Assembly (NCBI RefSeq): GCF_028714975.1
Contig: NZ_JAQTLH010000003.1
Span: 62,001 to 126,000, forward strand
Length of the DNA: 64,000 nucleotides
Direction of reading: 5' to 3'
DNA from: Sulfurimonas sp.
GTDB taxonomy: Bacteria; Campylobacterota; Campylobacteria; Campylobacterales; Sulfurimonadaceae
Shown piece by piece: positions 27,416 to 36,085 of the stretch. Each line of letters begins with the position of its first letter. Position 1 is the stretch's first letter. The notes beneath the pieces are model-generated. The model did not search any database. It was given only the letters and a program-made list of their open reading frames with translations, and was not told where the DNA came from. The position numbers were made by a program, and so were the translations under genes.

Positions 27416-28207
27416 AAAAACAAAACAGAGAGTGATAGAAGAAAATTTATTTTAAGTATGGCTCGCGGTGCCGGAATAACGGCGCTGAGCGGATTCATAT
27501 GGAGTGCTTATGTTGATGAAGTCACGGCTTCACAACTCACGCTTCGTCCGCCGGGAGCTATAAAGGAAAAAGATTTTCTAAAAACTTGTATCAAATGCGG
27601 GCTTTGTGTAGAAGCATGTCCGTATGATACTCTATTGCTTGCAAAACCGGGTGATCATAAACCTCTAGGTACGCCGTATTTTATACCTAGAAATATTCCT
27701 TGTTATATGTGTCCAGATATTCCTTGTGTACCTGTATGTCCTACAGGTGCACTTAATGAGCAAAGTGTTACAACAAACGGTAAACTTGATATAAACATTG
27801 CCGATATGGGACTTGCTATTATTGACAGAGAGACTTGTATAGCCTATTGGGGTATTCAGTGCGACGCATGTTACAGAGCTTGTCCGATATTAGGTAAAGC
27901 CATAACGGTTGAGTACAGCAAAAACGAAAGAACCGGTAAACATGCATTTTTGACACCGGTCGTTCATGCTGATGCTTGTACGGGATGTGGTCTTTGTGAA
28001 AAAGCTTGTGTTACAGAAAAACCTGCCATATTTGTGCTCCCTAGGGAAGTTGCAATGGGTAAAGCCGGTAGCCACTATATCAAAGGTTGGGATAAAGAAG
28101 ATGAGAAGCGTTTAAAAGATGCCTCAGAAATTAAATCAACGACTGAGATAAGTAAAGGTACGGCTATTGATTCTTTAAATAGCGGGATAGGAGGTTTAGA
28201 CAAATGA
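27413..28207 (+). CDS. napG: NapG, ferredoxin-type quinol dehydrogenase subunit
   Basis: 264 residues. Twin-arginine motif DRRKFIL (8-14), then four [4Fe-4S] motifs: CIKCGLCVEACP, CYMCPDIPCVPVCP, a CDACYRACP group and CTGCGLCEKAC. With the membrane subunit NapH it oxidises quinol and feeds electrons to NapAB; in bacteria without NapC, as here, it is the main route. The start has no adjacent Shine-Dalgarno; a strong one lies upstream of an 11-bp hairpin. The stop overlaps napH by 4 bp. Confidence 0.95.
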   Translation: MKNKTESDRRKFILSMARGAGITALSGFIWSAYVDEVTASQLTLRPPGAIKEKDFLKTCIKCGLCVEACPYDTLLLAKPGDHKPLGTPYFIPRNIPCYMCPDIPCVPVCPTGALNEQSVTTNGKLDINIADMGLAIIDRETCIAYWGIQCDACYRACPILGKAITVEYSKNERTGKHAFLTPVVHADACTGCGLCEKACVTEKPAIFVLPREVAMGKAGSHYIKGWDKEDEKRLKDASEIKSTTEISKGTAIDSLNSGIGGLDK

Positions 28208-29031
28208 AAACATTTTGGAATAAATATCGCTATCTATTTTTTAGAAGAACAACCCAGATAGGTTTATTATTTTTATATTTCGGTGCAAATGCGTGGGGAT
28301 GGACCGTTTTAATGGGAAATCTTAGCACATCCGTTTTATTTAATGTTATTCCTTTAAGCGACCCTTATGCAGTGTTACAAATGGTTGCGGCAGGTGCCGT
28401 GATAGCAACGGACTTAATTATAGGTTCTTTAATTATTACGATGTTTTATTTAGTAATCGGAGGGCGTGCTTTTTGCAGCTGGGTTTGTCCGATAAATCTG
28501 GTAACGGATGCAGCAGCACTTTTAAGAAGAAAGATTGGCGTTGACAATTTTTCAAAAAGACAACCGGCTACTAGAAATATAAGATATTGGGTTCTTGGAT
28601 TAAGTCTAGTAATATCATTTGCAATGGGTGTGACGGCTTTTGAGTTTATTTCGCCCATCTCTATGCTTCATAGAGGGATAATATTTGGTTTTGGTTTTGG
28701 ATGGGCAGCAGTGCTCATTATTTTTCTTTTTGACCTTTTAGTTTTAAAGAATGGTTGGTGTGGACATATTTGCCCACTTGGTGGATTTTATTCATTAGTA
28801 GGCAAAAACAGCTTAGTAAGAGTACATCACAATGAAGAGAATTGTACAGAGTGTATGAAATGTAAAGTTGTATGTCCTGAGCAGCAAGTTTTATATATGA
28901 TTGGTAAAGAGAGTATTCCCGTACTTTGGGCAGAGTGCACAAATTGTGCAAGATGTATAGAAGTGTGCGATGATGATGCTCTTAGTTTTTCAATAAGAAA
29001 ACTAGTAAATGATAAAAAAAAGGGAGAGTAA
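28204..29031 (+). CDS. napH: NapH, membrane quinol dehydrogenase subunit
   Basis: 275 residues with about four membrane helices. Two cytoplasmic C-x3-CP motifs (CSWVCP and CGHICP) are typical of the NapH/NosR/CcoG group, and the C-terminus carries two [4Fe-4S] ferredoxin motifs (CTECMKCKVVCP and CTNCARCIEVC). It forms with NapG the quinol-oxidising module that replaces NapC. Starts in a 4-bp overlap with napG and is followed 3 nt later by napB. Confidence 0.95.
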   Translation: MKTFWNKYRYLFFRRTTQIGLLFLYFGANAWGWTVLMGNLSTSVLFNVIPLSDPYAVLQMVAAGAVIATDLIIGSLIITMFYLVIGGRAFCSWVCPINLVTDAAALLRRKIGVDNFSKRQPATRNIRYWVLGLSLVISFAMGVTAFEFISPISMLHRGIIFGFGFGWAAVLIIFLFDLLVLKNGWCGHICPLGGFYSLVGKNSLVRVHHNEENCTECMKCKVVCPEQQVLYMIGKESIPVLWAECTNCARCIEVCDDDALSFSIRKLVNDKKKGE

Positions 29032-29033
29032 TA

Positions 29034-29744
29034 ATGAAAACAATGATTAAGATATCGGTTGGTTTAGTTACTGCAGCACTACTAATAACTGGTTGTGTTA
29101 GCGAGGAAAGCGCTAAATCTTCACAAAAATTAGCAGTTGCAAAAACAGTTAGTGAAGAGTCTTTAGGTTTAAGAAAGACAGATATTTACACTGAAGCCGG
29201 CACAATAGCTGATAAAACTGAATATAGAACGGCGCAAGCTACAACAAGTTCTAGAATTAAAAGAGCATTCCAAGATGCTCCGCCAATGATTCCACATGAT
29301 ACTACCGGTATGTTGCCTATTAAAGCAGGTAACAATCAATGTACAGGTTGTCACATGCCGGAAATGGCTACTGCAATAGGTGCAACTCCGATTCCTGTAT
29401 CGCACTTTACAGATTTTAGACCGAGAGCTAAAATTGTAAACGGTATAGCTGTGGATACAGTTGATAACTACAAAAACGAGACTAAAATCGTTAAAGGAAA
29501 TGATCTTCAAAATGCTAGATTTAACTGTTCAGCTTGCCATGCTCCGCAATCACAAGGTAATTTGGCTTGTGAAAACACATTTGAGCCTGTATTTACAAGC
29601 AAAGATGGTGCAAATAAATCAAGTTGGAGCGGCAGCAAGTTAACTGAAGCTCTTGATACTGTTGGTAAAGAAAGCTTTATAACAAAAGATGACCTTGCAA
29701 ACAAAAACTCTAAAGCAGGCAGCTTAGGCGGCGCGGCTCACTAA
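29034..29744 (+). CDS. napB: NapB, dihaem cytochrome c subunit (lipobox-bearing)
   Basis: 236 residues. Two c-type haem sites: CTGCH (C103-H107) and CSACH (C165-H169), with the axial-ligand-type histidines H88 and H124 of NapB nearby. Passes electrons to NapA. Two features are unusual: the signal sequence ends LLITGC, a plausible lipobox with C21 as lipid anchor, and there are extra segments before the first haem (about 22-80) and after the second (about 185-236) that make it longer than typical NapB (about 150-175). A membrane-tethered NapB is suggested, not proven. Confidence 0.93.
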   Translation: MKTMIKISVGLVTAALLITGCVSEESAKSSQKLAVAKTVSEESLGLRKTDIYTEAGTIADKTEYRTAQATTSSRIKRAFQDAPPMIPHDTTGMLPIKAGNNQCTGCHMPEMATAIGATPIPVSHFTDFRPRAKIVNGIAVDTVDNYKNETKIVKGNDLQNARFNCSACHAPQSQGNLACENTFEPVFTSKDGANKSSWSGSKLTEALDTVGKESFITKDDLANKNSKAGSLGGAAH

Positions 29745-30226
29745 TGCAAAGAAGAGAGCTATTTAGCTCTCTTGCTTCATCCATAACAGGTGCAAAGAAG
29801 CAAGAGAAACCATTAAGACCACCCTACTTTAGTGATGAATCTCTTTTTCATAATGAGTGTAACAAATGCGATGCCAAGTGTGCCACTGTTTGTGAAGAAG
29901 ATATAATTAAAATTTCGGACGATAAAACTCCATATCTAGCTTTTTCAAACAGCGGTTGCACATATTGTGACAAATGTGCCTTAGCATGTGAATTTGGGGT
30001 TTTAAAAATAGAAGATAAAAAATTAATCGGGGCAGTAGTTACGATTGATAAAAAAAGTTGTTTAAGCTGGGGACATACAATGTGTTTTTCTTGTAAAGAT
30101 CCATGCTTAGATAAAGCAATAGATTTTAAAGCTATGTTTATGCCGACAATCAACGACAATTGTACATCATGCGGGTTTTGCATAGGCAGATGCCCGACAG
30201 ATGCAATAAAAATAAAGGTGCTATAA
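29744..30226 (+). CDS. napF: NapF, ferredoxin-type protein
   Basis: 160 residues with no signal peptide and four cysteine clusters: CNKCDAKCATVC, CTYCDKCALAC, a spaced CLSWGHTMCFSCKDPC and CTSCGFCIGRCP, suiting several [4Fe-4S] centres. Cytoplasmic NapF interacts with NapA before export and is thought to help load its cluster. Begins with a 1-bp overlap with napB and ends with a 1-bp overlap with napL. Confidence 0.92.
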   Translation: MQRRELFSSLASSITGAKKQEKPLRPPYFSDESLFHNECNKCDAKCATVCEEDIIKISDDKTPYLAFSNSGCTYCDKCALACEFGVLKIEDKKLIGAVVTIDKKSCLSWGHTMCFSCKDPCLDKAIDFKAMFMPTINDNCTSCGFCIGRCPTDAIKIKVL

Positions 30227-31176
30227 TGAAGATAATTACTATTTTAATGTTACTCTTAACACTGCTTGTTTCACAAAACATTAAACAGCCTGCATCAAAA
30301 TTTACTTCAAGCGGTTCAGTCGTCGACTTGCTATATAAAGACGGCAAAGTATATAGTGCCACAAATGCAGGCTGTGTGGATATTTTTGATTATCAAAGCA
30401 AAAAATTGATTAAAAAAATTGAAGTTGAAAAAATAGTAGATTTTGCAGGAGATAAGATTGATGCAAAAGTTTACTCCGTAGATATAATTGATGACAAAAT
30501 ATTGATTTTGTCACAAGATAAAGGGGGATTTACAAGAGTACATATCCACCAAAACGGAAAAACTGAGCTTCTGTTTGATCACTCTAAAACTCTTGCCGTT
30601 GCAAAAGCTAAATTTTTAGATAGCAACACAATTCTCTTAGCACTTCTTAGTGATGAGCTAATCTCCTACGATATAAAAAAACGCTCTAATAACTGGTTGA
30701 TGCAAGTTTCAGGTGCAAGATTTTCTGATTTTGCGCTCAATGAATCAAAAAGTGAAGTCGTAATCGCGGATGAGAGCGGAAATTTAAAAATTCACAATAC
30801 CAAAGACGGCAAACTCATCAAATTATTATCAGGAGAAAATTTAGACAATGTTTTTCAAGTTGATTACAAAAACGGGATTATAGCAACAGCAGGACAGGAT
30901 AGAAAAGTTGTAATTTATACTCCAAAATCTGCCTCAGCTTATCATATAAAATCCAATTTTTTAATTTACAGCGTTGGATTGTCTCCAAGCGGAAAAGTTG
31001 TAGGGTACTCAAGCGATGAACATAACAATATATCGGTTGTAGATACTGCTACAAAAGCAAATATAGGCAGATTCGGCGGCAACAATATGACACTTACAAA
31101 AATACTTTTTATAAATGAAAGTGAATTTTTAGTTGCAAGCGATGACAAAATCATTAATCTATATAGTGTAAAATAG
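30226..31176 (+). CDS. napL: NapL, periplasmic beta-propeller accessory protein
   Basis: 316 residues from ATG 30226, which overlaps the napF stop by 1 bp; an earlier in-frame ATG (30160) would lie inside napF and abolish the signal peptide (MKIITILMLLLTLLVS). The rest is a WD40-like propeller with repeated beta strands. NapL is found only in nap operons of this bacterial group; loss in Wolinella/Campylobacter has been reported to affect nitrate reductase modestly, and its role is unsettled. A full-length paralogue lies at 11651-12601. Confidence 0.88.
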   Translation: MKIITILMLLLTLLVSQNIKQPASKFTSSGSVVDLLYKDGKVYSATNAGCVDIFDYQSKKLIKKIEVEKIVDFAGDKIDAKVYSVDIIDDKILILSQDKGGFTRVHIHQNGKTELLFDHSKTLAVAKAKFLDSNTILLALLSDELISYDIKKRSNNWLMQVSGARFSDFALNESKSEVVIADESGNLKIHNTKDGKLIKLLSGENLDNVFQVDYKNGIIATAGQDRKVVIYTPKSASAYHIKSNFLIYSVGLSPSGKVVGYSSDEHNNISVVDTATKANIGRFGGNNMTLTKILFINESEFLVASDDKIINLYSVK

Positions 31177-31214
31177 GTTTATGAAATAACTAAAACAATA
31201 TAAAAGGAAATAGA

Positions 31215-31604
31215 ATGAATATATCAAGCATAGTGGTTCAAACAGTGCCAAAATACCTAAATGAAGTAGTACAAAGTCTAAAAGATTGTGAAGCATGTGA
31301 TTATCATATGCATGATGAAAAAGGCAGAATCATTGTAACTATCGAGGGCGAGGGTGTCGCAGAAGAGCTTGAAAAATTAAGAGTTATTGAAGCTATACCG
31401 CATGTGGTTGCAGCTGATATGCAGATGGCATATAGCGAAGATGAACTTGATGCTCATATGGAAATTATTGAAAACGGTGACGCTGTTCCAAAAATGTTAA
31501 ATGATGACACTATTGATGTGTCTAACATAACATACAACGGTGATTTAAGAAAAAAAGACGACTTAGCGACATTTGCTAAAAACTTCGATAAAACAGAGAG
31601 GTAG
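31215..31604 (+). CDS. napD: NapD, NapA maturation chaperone
   Basis: 129 residues. The first 80 form the ferredoxin-like NapD fold: SSIVVQTVPKYLNEVVQSLKD (4-24), then the IIVTIEGEG strand and IPHVVAADMQMAYSED end. NapD binds the Tat signal of NapA and delays export until cofactor insertion. It is longer than E. coli NapD (87) by an acidic tail (about 85-129) of unknown use. AAGGAAATAG precedes ATG 31215. Confidence 0.92.
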   Translation: MNISSIVVQTVPKYLNEVVQSLKDCEACDYHMHDEKGRIIVTIEGEGVAEELEKLRVIEAIPHVVAADMQMAYSEDELDAHMEIIENGDAVPKMLNDDTIDVSNITYNGDLRKKDDLATFAKNFDKTER

Positions 31605-31607
31605 ATT

Positions 31608-31907
31608 TTGTCTATTGTATTTGAATCAACTATAAAAATGGTTGAAAACAGCAGAACAGAGTGGTATATTGAACTTAAAGATACTATCAACGGTACTATC
31701 GAAATATGCAGTGATTTGCAAGAGTACTCTAAAAAAATAGAAGAGCTTGGAAAACTACACGGCGGCATTATAGATGAAGTAAAATGGAGCAAAGATGTTA
31801 ATGTTCATCCTATAATTATCGATAACATCAGATTTGAGATGTCCAATCTTCAAAGAGAGTTAGAAGACGAGATAGGTGAACCTCTAATAAACGGGGAAAA
31901 GCATTAA
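31608..31907 (+). CDS. Hypothetical protein in the nap operon
   Basis: 99 residues from TTG 31608, with AGAGAGGTAG just upstream and only 3 nt after napD. Cytoplasmic, acidic, no membrane segment; one cysteine (about C36). The layout (beta strand MSIVFESTIKMVENSRTEWYI, helix QEYSKKIEELGKLHG, strand) suggests a small alpha/beta fold. I recognise no family. Tight spacing with napD and the next gene implies a role tied to nitrate reductase, perhaps assembly. Confidence 0.7.
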   Translation: MSIVFESTIKMVENSRTEWYIELKDTINGTIEICSDLQEYSKKIEELGKLHGGIIDEVKWSKDVNVHPIIIDNIRFEMSNLQRELEDEIGEPLINGEKH

Positions 31908-31908
31908 A

Positions 31909-32337
31909 TTGGAAGCGGCAGCTATAAAAACATTAAGATATTTGAGTGTGAGTGAGATACAAGAGCATTTAAACGGTGTTGAATATATCATTATGGCAGC
32001 CCCTGCACCGGATAACTTCAAAGAGACTCCGATTCATTTTACAATTTTTTTAAACACTTCGGATAACTTGCCCAAAGATATTCAAAAAGCCGTTTTTGAT
32101 AAATTTTTATACGAAGAGGGCATAAAAAATCCGATTGAAGTTATGAGCCAGATAATGCCCGTCGGATTTTCAGAGGGAGTGCAAGAGACTTTAATGCCTA
32201 TGCTTTTGGTAAAGCAAGAAGATATGAGAAGTATACCAAACGCTCCAATGTTTGTTATAGATTTTTTAGCCGACTCCGACAATTTTAGCGAAGCAAAAGA
32301 TAAGAGTTTGACCGGTTGGACATACTCTTATAATTAA
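31909..32337 (+). CDS. Hypothetical protein ending the nap operon
   Basis: 142 residues from TTG 31909, which follows the preceding stop by one base; GGGGAAAAG lies upstream. Soluble, acidic, no signal peptide or cysteine, with hydrophobic strands VEYIIMAAPAP, IHFTIFLNTS and MPMLLVKQED. I recognise no domain. It is the last gene before a palindromic repeat at 32356, so it probably belongs to the nap transcript. Confidence 0.7.
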   Translation: MEAAAIKTLRYLSVSEIQEHLNGVEYIIMAAPAPDNFKETPIHFTIFLNTSDNLPKDIQKAVFDKFLYEEGIKNPIEVMSQIMPVGFSEGVQETLMPMLLVKQEDMRSIPNAPMFVIDFLADSDNFSEAKDKSLTGWTYSYN

Positions 32338-32355
32338 TTAGACTTCTTTTATAGG

Positions 32356-32420
32356 CTAGATCCTGAATCAAGTTCAGGATGACAAACTTTCCGTCATTTC
32401 AGGCTTGACCTAAAATCTAG
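32356..32420. repeat. REP-like palindromic element
   Basis: 65 bp with two imperfect inverted arms of 28 bp, CTAGATCCTGAATCAAG... (from 32356) against the reverse complement of the stretch ending CTAAAATCTAG (32420). The CCTGAATCAAGTTCAGGATGAC core is the kind of intergenic palindrome dispersed in many bacterial genomes. It lies between the convergent ends of the nap operon and pepP and may end both transcripts. Confidence 0.65.
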
Positions 32421-32469
32421 ATTATAATTAAATCATAGATTTCAATTTCATAGAAGAAAGCAACTCCTT

Positions 32470-33753
32470 TTACTTTGCTAAAGCCTCTATCTCTTCTACA
32501 GTTTTTGCGATGCTAGAAGATAAATTTTCACATCCCTCTTTTGTGACTAAAATATCGTCTTCTATTCTTATACCTATTCCGCGATACCTTTTAGGTACGC
32601 TTTTATCTTCTTTGTCTATATAGATACCCGGTTCAATTGTTAAAACCATCCCCTCTTGCAGCGGTATCTCTCTGTTTTTAGCATCTCTGTACGGTGCCGG
32701 ATCATGAACATCGATTCCCATCCAGTGACCTATGCCGTGCGGATAATATTTTTTATGTTTCTTCTCTTTGATTAGCTTTTTATACTCGCCTTTTAATATG
32801 CCAAGCTCAATCATCCCTTTTGTAAGCAATTTCTCCGCTTCTTCTTGAAGTTTAGTTCTTTTCACATTTGGTTTTATCATGCCGATAATTTTTAGCTGCG
32901 TATCTAAAACAATATTGTATAACTCTTTTTGCGGCTGTGTGAATTTTGCACTTACGGGAATCGTTCTTGTGATATCGCTTGCATAATAGTTATGCTCGCA
33001 ACCCGCATCTATAAGTATAAGCTCCCCATCTACAAGCGGTTTGTCATTTTGTATGTAGTGAAGAGTGTTTGCGCTGTTTCCGCACGCAACGATAGATGTA
33101 TATGCATCGCTGTAAGCTGCATTTCTTCTAAATTCATGCTCTATCTCTGCTTGGAGCTCATACTCGTACTTATCTTTTTTCTCAAAACGCATTGCTCTTA
33201 GATGAGCTTTTGCCGTTATTGCAATCGACTCTTTGATTAACTCAATCTCAGAGGGAGATTTGATTAGCCTCATTTTTTGTATAAGTTTTGTAATATCTTC
33301 TTTTATTTTAAAATATTTTATAAATTTTAAAATCTTCTTTACATCTATATTTTTAGAGTTTATATCAAAATATAGATTTTTTTTGCCCTTGATTAACTCT
33401 TTAAATCTCTTCTCAAAATCATCAATTAGATAAACTTTATCGATTAGGAACCTTTTTTTTGCCTCTTTTTTACCTAGCCGCTCTCCTGTCCAAAGTTCTA
33501 GCAACTCATCTTTTTTTTGAACAAATAGAACTGTTTTTACTTCGCCTTTTGTCTTTAAAAAAAGCAGACATGCGTTATCCTCTTTAAAACCCGTTAAGTA
33601 GTAAAAATTGCTATCTTGTCTATACGGATGATGAGTATCATGTGAACGAGCAGTATGCGGTGCGCTAAAGACGACCCCGACGGAGTTGTTAAATAACTTA
33701 TTGGCTAAAGTATCTCTTCGCTTTTTATATTCGCTCTCTTGTGTCACTTGCAC
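32470..33753 (-). CDS. pepP: Xaa-Pro aminopeptidase (M24B)
   Basis: 427-residue di-metal peptidase that removes N-terminal residues preceding proline. N-terminal creatinase-like domain (about 1-165) and catalytic pita-bread domain. Metal ligands are visible as D in LILIDAGCEHNY and ASDITRT, H in PHGIGHWMGIDVHD, and E in TIEPGIY and IRIEDDILV. Start ATG 33753 overlaps the upstream lipoprotein gene by 10 bp, so it is the last gene of the Mla-type operon, a linkage that is probably transcriptional rather than functional. Confidence 0.93.
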   Translation of the reverse strand: MQVTQESEYKKRRDTLANKLFNNSVGVVFSAPHTARSHDTHHPYRQDSNFYYLTGFKEDNACLLFLKTKGEVKTVLFVQKKDELLELWTGERLGKKEAKKRFLIDKVYLIDDFEKRFKELIKGKKNLYFDINSKNIDVKKILKFIKYFKIKEDITKLIQKMRLIKSPSEIELIKESIAITAKAHLRAMRFEKKDKYEYELQAEIEHEFRRNAAYSDAYTSIVACGNSANTLHYIQNDKPLVDGELILIDAGCEHNYYASDITRTIPVSAKFTQPQKELYNIVLDTQLKIIGMIKPNVKRTKLQEEAEKLLTKGMIELGILKGEYKKLIKEKKHKKYYPHGIGHWMGIDVHDPAPYRDAKNREIPLQEGMVLTIEPGIYIDKEDKSVPKRYRGIGIRIEDDILVTKEGCENLSSSIAKTVEEIEALAK

Positions 33754-34337
33754 ACTCCGTTAAGCCACTCTATATTTTGAGAAACTGTTTTGGACAAAGC
33801 ACCGTTTAGCGCCTCTACTCCACCTTCGGCATCAAGAGTTTTTGCATCTACTTTTGAGTTAAAAGTTTTAGTTGCAATCACGCTGTTTGTCTTAGAATCA
33901 ATCAGCGCTAAAGTTATTACGACATATGCGTATGAAGTTTTCATATCTTTACTGAAAAACTGCATAAACTCCTCTATATTTGTCTCCAAAATCAGGCTGC
34001 TTTTGCTTCTTGATTTTGATGTCTCGACACTGCTGAAAATTTCCGCTTCTCTTATATTTTTGAGCAGTTGTGAAGTTATCAAGTTATTCGGTGACTCTTG
34101 CCACTTCGACTGCGAGTATGAAAAAACTCTATTGTCAGACTCCATATAATCCATACTCAAAGACATAAGAGAGCTGGAGCTAAACGCTTGTGCAACTTTT
34201 AGAGACTTATCTCTGCAACCCTCGGAAATTTTATCCACTTTAAAAGATTCACTAACGACTCTATACTCCGTTATCGGGGGTTTAACCGTTGCACAGCCGC
34301 TCATCAGTACCGCTAGTATAATTAAAACAGTTCTCAT
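33744..34337 (-). CDS. ABC-type transport auxiliary lipoprotein (PqiC-like)
   Basis: 197 residues. Signal sequence ends VLMSGC, lipidating C15. The mature part has the beta-rich pattern of the PqiC/ABC_trans_aux family: TEYRVVSESFKVD start, LLKNIREAEIFSSVETS and a SKSSLILETNIEEF strand. Such lipoproteins are outer-membrane partners of MCE systems, accepting or relaying lipid. It lies 1 bp after the MlaD-like gene, in the mlaE-mlaF-mlaD order. Confidence 0.8.
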   Translation of the reverse strand: MRTVLIILAVLMSGCATVKPPITEYRVVSESFKVDKISEGCRDKSLKVAQAFSSSSLMSLSMDYMESDNRVFSYSQSKWQESPNNLITSQLLKNIREAEIFSSVETSKSRSKSSLILETNIEEFMQFFSKDMKTSYAYVVITLALIDSKTNSVIATKTFNSKVDAKTLDAEGGVEALNGALSKTVSQNIEWLNGVCK

Positions 34338-34338
34338 A

Positions 34339-35301
34339 TTACTTCTCTCCCGGACCTTTTTTAATTTGCTCTTTCATAAATATGATATCACTCGGACTTC
34401 TATCATGTTTATCAAGAGTGTCTTCTATTTTTATAATTAAATTCTGCATCTCAAAAAGCGTATTGTTCATAGTAGGTAAAAGATCGCTGCTCATCTCTCT
34501 TAGGTTAAAATCACCGCTTTGCAATGCTTCTTTGAATGTATTCATAGAGCCTGCAATTCCGGCATAGCTTTTGACGATTAAGCCAAAAGAAGCAGATATA
34601 TTATTTTCCCATCCAATACTATTATCTATCAATTTCTCAACACGAGGCATCATCTCATCTATTTTTTTAGAAGCGCTATTGAGATTTTTCATAGTCTCTT
34701 TTACATTCACAATAGTTTCATCATCTAGTATTTGATTCATTTTAGAGACAAAAACAGCACTATTTTTTAGTAATAAAGAGAATTCTGCTTGATTTTCCTC
34801 TTTTAGCAACTCTTTTGTTCTTTGCAGCGTCTCAGATAGATTATAAGTCACATCTCCGAATGTATTTTCAAGTTTTATAAGCAGTGAGGGTATTGTTTTT
34901 ATAACAGGATACTCCTCTCCCTTTTTTCTTTCAAGAAACGGAGCATTCCCGTCACCAAAGCTTAAATTTATATAACTAAGTCCGGTAATTCCCTGCGATG
35001 TAAGCTGTGCAACCGTAGATGACTTTATCGGAGTGTTTTTTAAAACATTTATTAAAACTTCAACTTGTTCAGAGTTTTTTGGGTTAATGTTAAGTGCCGT
35101 TACTTTTCCGACATTTATCCCCCTATATTTTACCGGTGCGTCCATATTTAAACCCAAAACCGATTCATCAAAGTATATAGCGTATACTTTCATCTCAATC
35201 TCTTTGGACGGTTTTAAAAGCCAGTAGCCAAATCCCATCATAGCAGATAAAGCAAAAAGAACTAAAAATCCGACTAGACTGTAATTTACTCTATTATTCA
35301 T
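34339..35301 (-). CDS. mlaD: MlaD-like MCE protein
   Basis: 320 residues: one N-terminal membrane anchor (about 8-28), then the MCE domain (about 38-115) with VKYRGINVGKVTALNI, and a long helical C-terminus (about 150-310) with heptads. MCE hexamers bind lipids in the periplasm and span part of the envelope. It overlaps the ATPase gene by 8 bp. The longer helical tail is more like MlaD/YebT-type relatives of this group than E. coli MlaD (183 residues). Confidence 0.88.
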   Translation of the reverse strand: MNNRVNYSLVGFLVLFALSAMMGFGYWLLKPSKEIEMKVYAIYFDESVLGLNMDAPVKYRGINVGKVTALNINPKNSEQVEVLINVLKNTPIKSSTVAQLTSQGITGLSYINLSFGDGNAPFLERKKGEEYPVIKTIPSLLIKLENTFGDVTYNLSETLQRTKELLKEENQAEFSLLLKNSAVFVSKMNQILDDETIVNVKETMKNLNSASKKIDEMMPRVEKLIDNSIGWENNISASFGLIVKSYAGIAGSMNTFKEALQSGDFNLREMSSDLLPTMNNTLFEMQNLIIKIEDTLDKHDRSPSDIIFMKEQIKKGPGEK

Positions 35302-36085
35302 AACTTTTTTTCTCTTTTGTGTAACTGGTATTTTGCAGCGTCATATAATTTTGATTTCCATGAAAAAAAGTTTTTATAAACTCATTTTCAACATTTAATA
35401 TATTATCCAAATTACCCTCATAGACCACTTTTTTATTATCTATAATTGCAACTTTATCAACGGTATCGTAAATTGATTTTAAATCGTGCGAAACCATAAT
35501 AATGGTCAGATCCAGCAAATCACGAAGCTTTAATATCAAAGCATCAAATTCTCTAGCAGAGATCGGGTCCAATCCGCTTGTAGGTTCATCCAAAAATAGA
35601 AGTTTGGGATCCATAGCAAGCGAACGTGCCAAAGCCGCTTTCTTTTTCATTCCGCCGCTTATTTGTGACGGGTATAGATTGGCATCGCTTGCCTTCAAAC
35701 CGACAATGCTTATCTTAAATGCTACTATCTCATTAATCATCTCTTGAGAGAGATCACTATACTCTACAAGCGAGAGGGCAATATTTTCTTTGATATTTAA
35801 CGATGAGAAGAGCGCTCCCGATTGAAACAAAACACCCCACTCTTTTCTCAGCCGCATTGCTTCGTCGTACTGAATATTATTTATTTTTTGCCCGAGTATT
35901 TCAATATCTCCGCCGTCAATTTTTTGAAGCATTACCATTTCTCTTAAAAGAGTTGTTTTGCCGCATCCGCTCGGACCTAAAAGACCGTAAATGCTTCCCT
36001 TTGGAACGCTAATATTGATTCCGTCGTGAATAATTCTGTTATCAAAGAGTGTTTTTACGTCTCTTACTTCAATAATATTATTCAT
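35294..36085 (-). CDS. mlaF: MlaF-like ABC transporter ATPase
   Basis: 263 residues from ATG 36083-36085, which overlaps the MlaE stop by 1 bp; a longer frame upstream would run into mlaE. Walker A GPSGCGKTT (about 38-46), signature QISGGMKKKAALAR, and Walker B LLFLDEPTSGLDP. This is the cytoplasmic engine of the lipid transporter formed with MlaE and MlaD. The Mla pathway is thought to keep outer-membrane lipid asymmetry; the direction of transport is debated. Confidence 0.9.
   Translation of the reverse strand: MNNIIEVRDVKTLFDNRIIHDGINISVPKGSIYGLLGPSGCGKTTLLREMVMLQKIDGGDIEILGQKINNIQYDEAMRLRKEWGVLFQSGALFSSLNIKENIALSLVEYSDLSQEMINEIVAFKISIVGLKASDANLYPSQISGGMKKKAALARSLAMDPKLLFLDEPTSGLDPISAREFDALILKLRDLLDLTIIMVSHDLKSIYDTVDKVAIIDNKKVVYEGNLDNILNVENEFIKTFFHGNQNYMTLQNTSYTKEKKSYE

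Noticed and set aside
30160-30225. Longer napL beginning at ATG 30160
   Set aside because: It would lie inside napF and bury the signal peptide; ATG 30226 overlaps the napF stop and gives a clean signal sequence.
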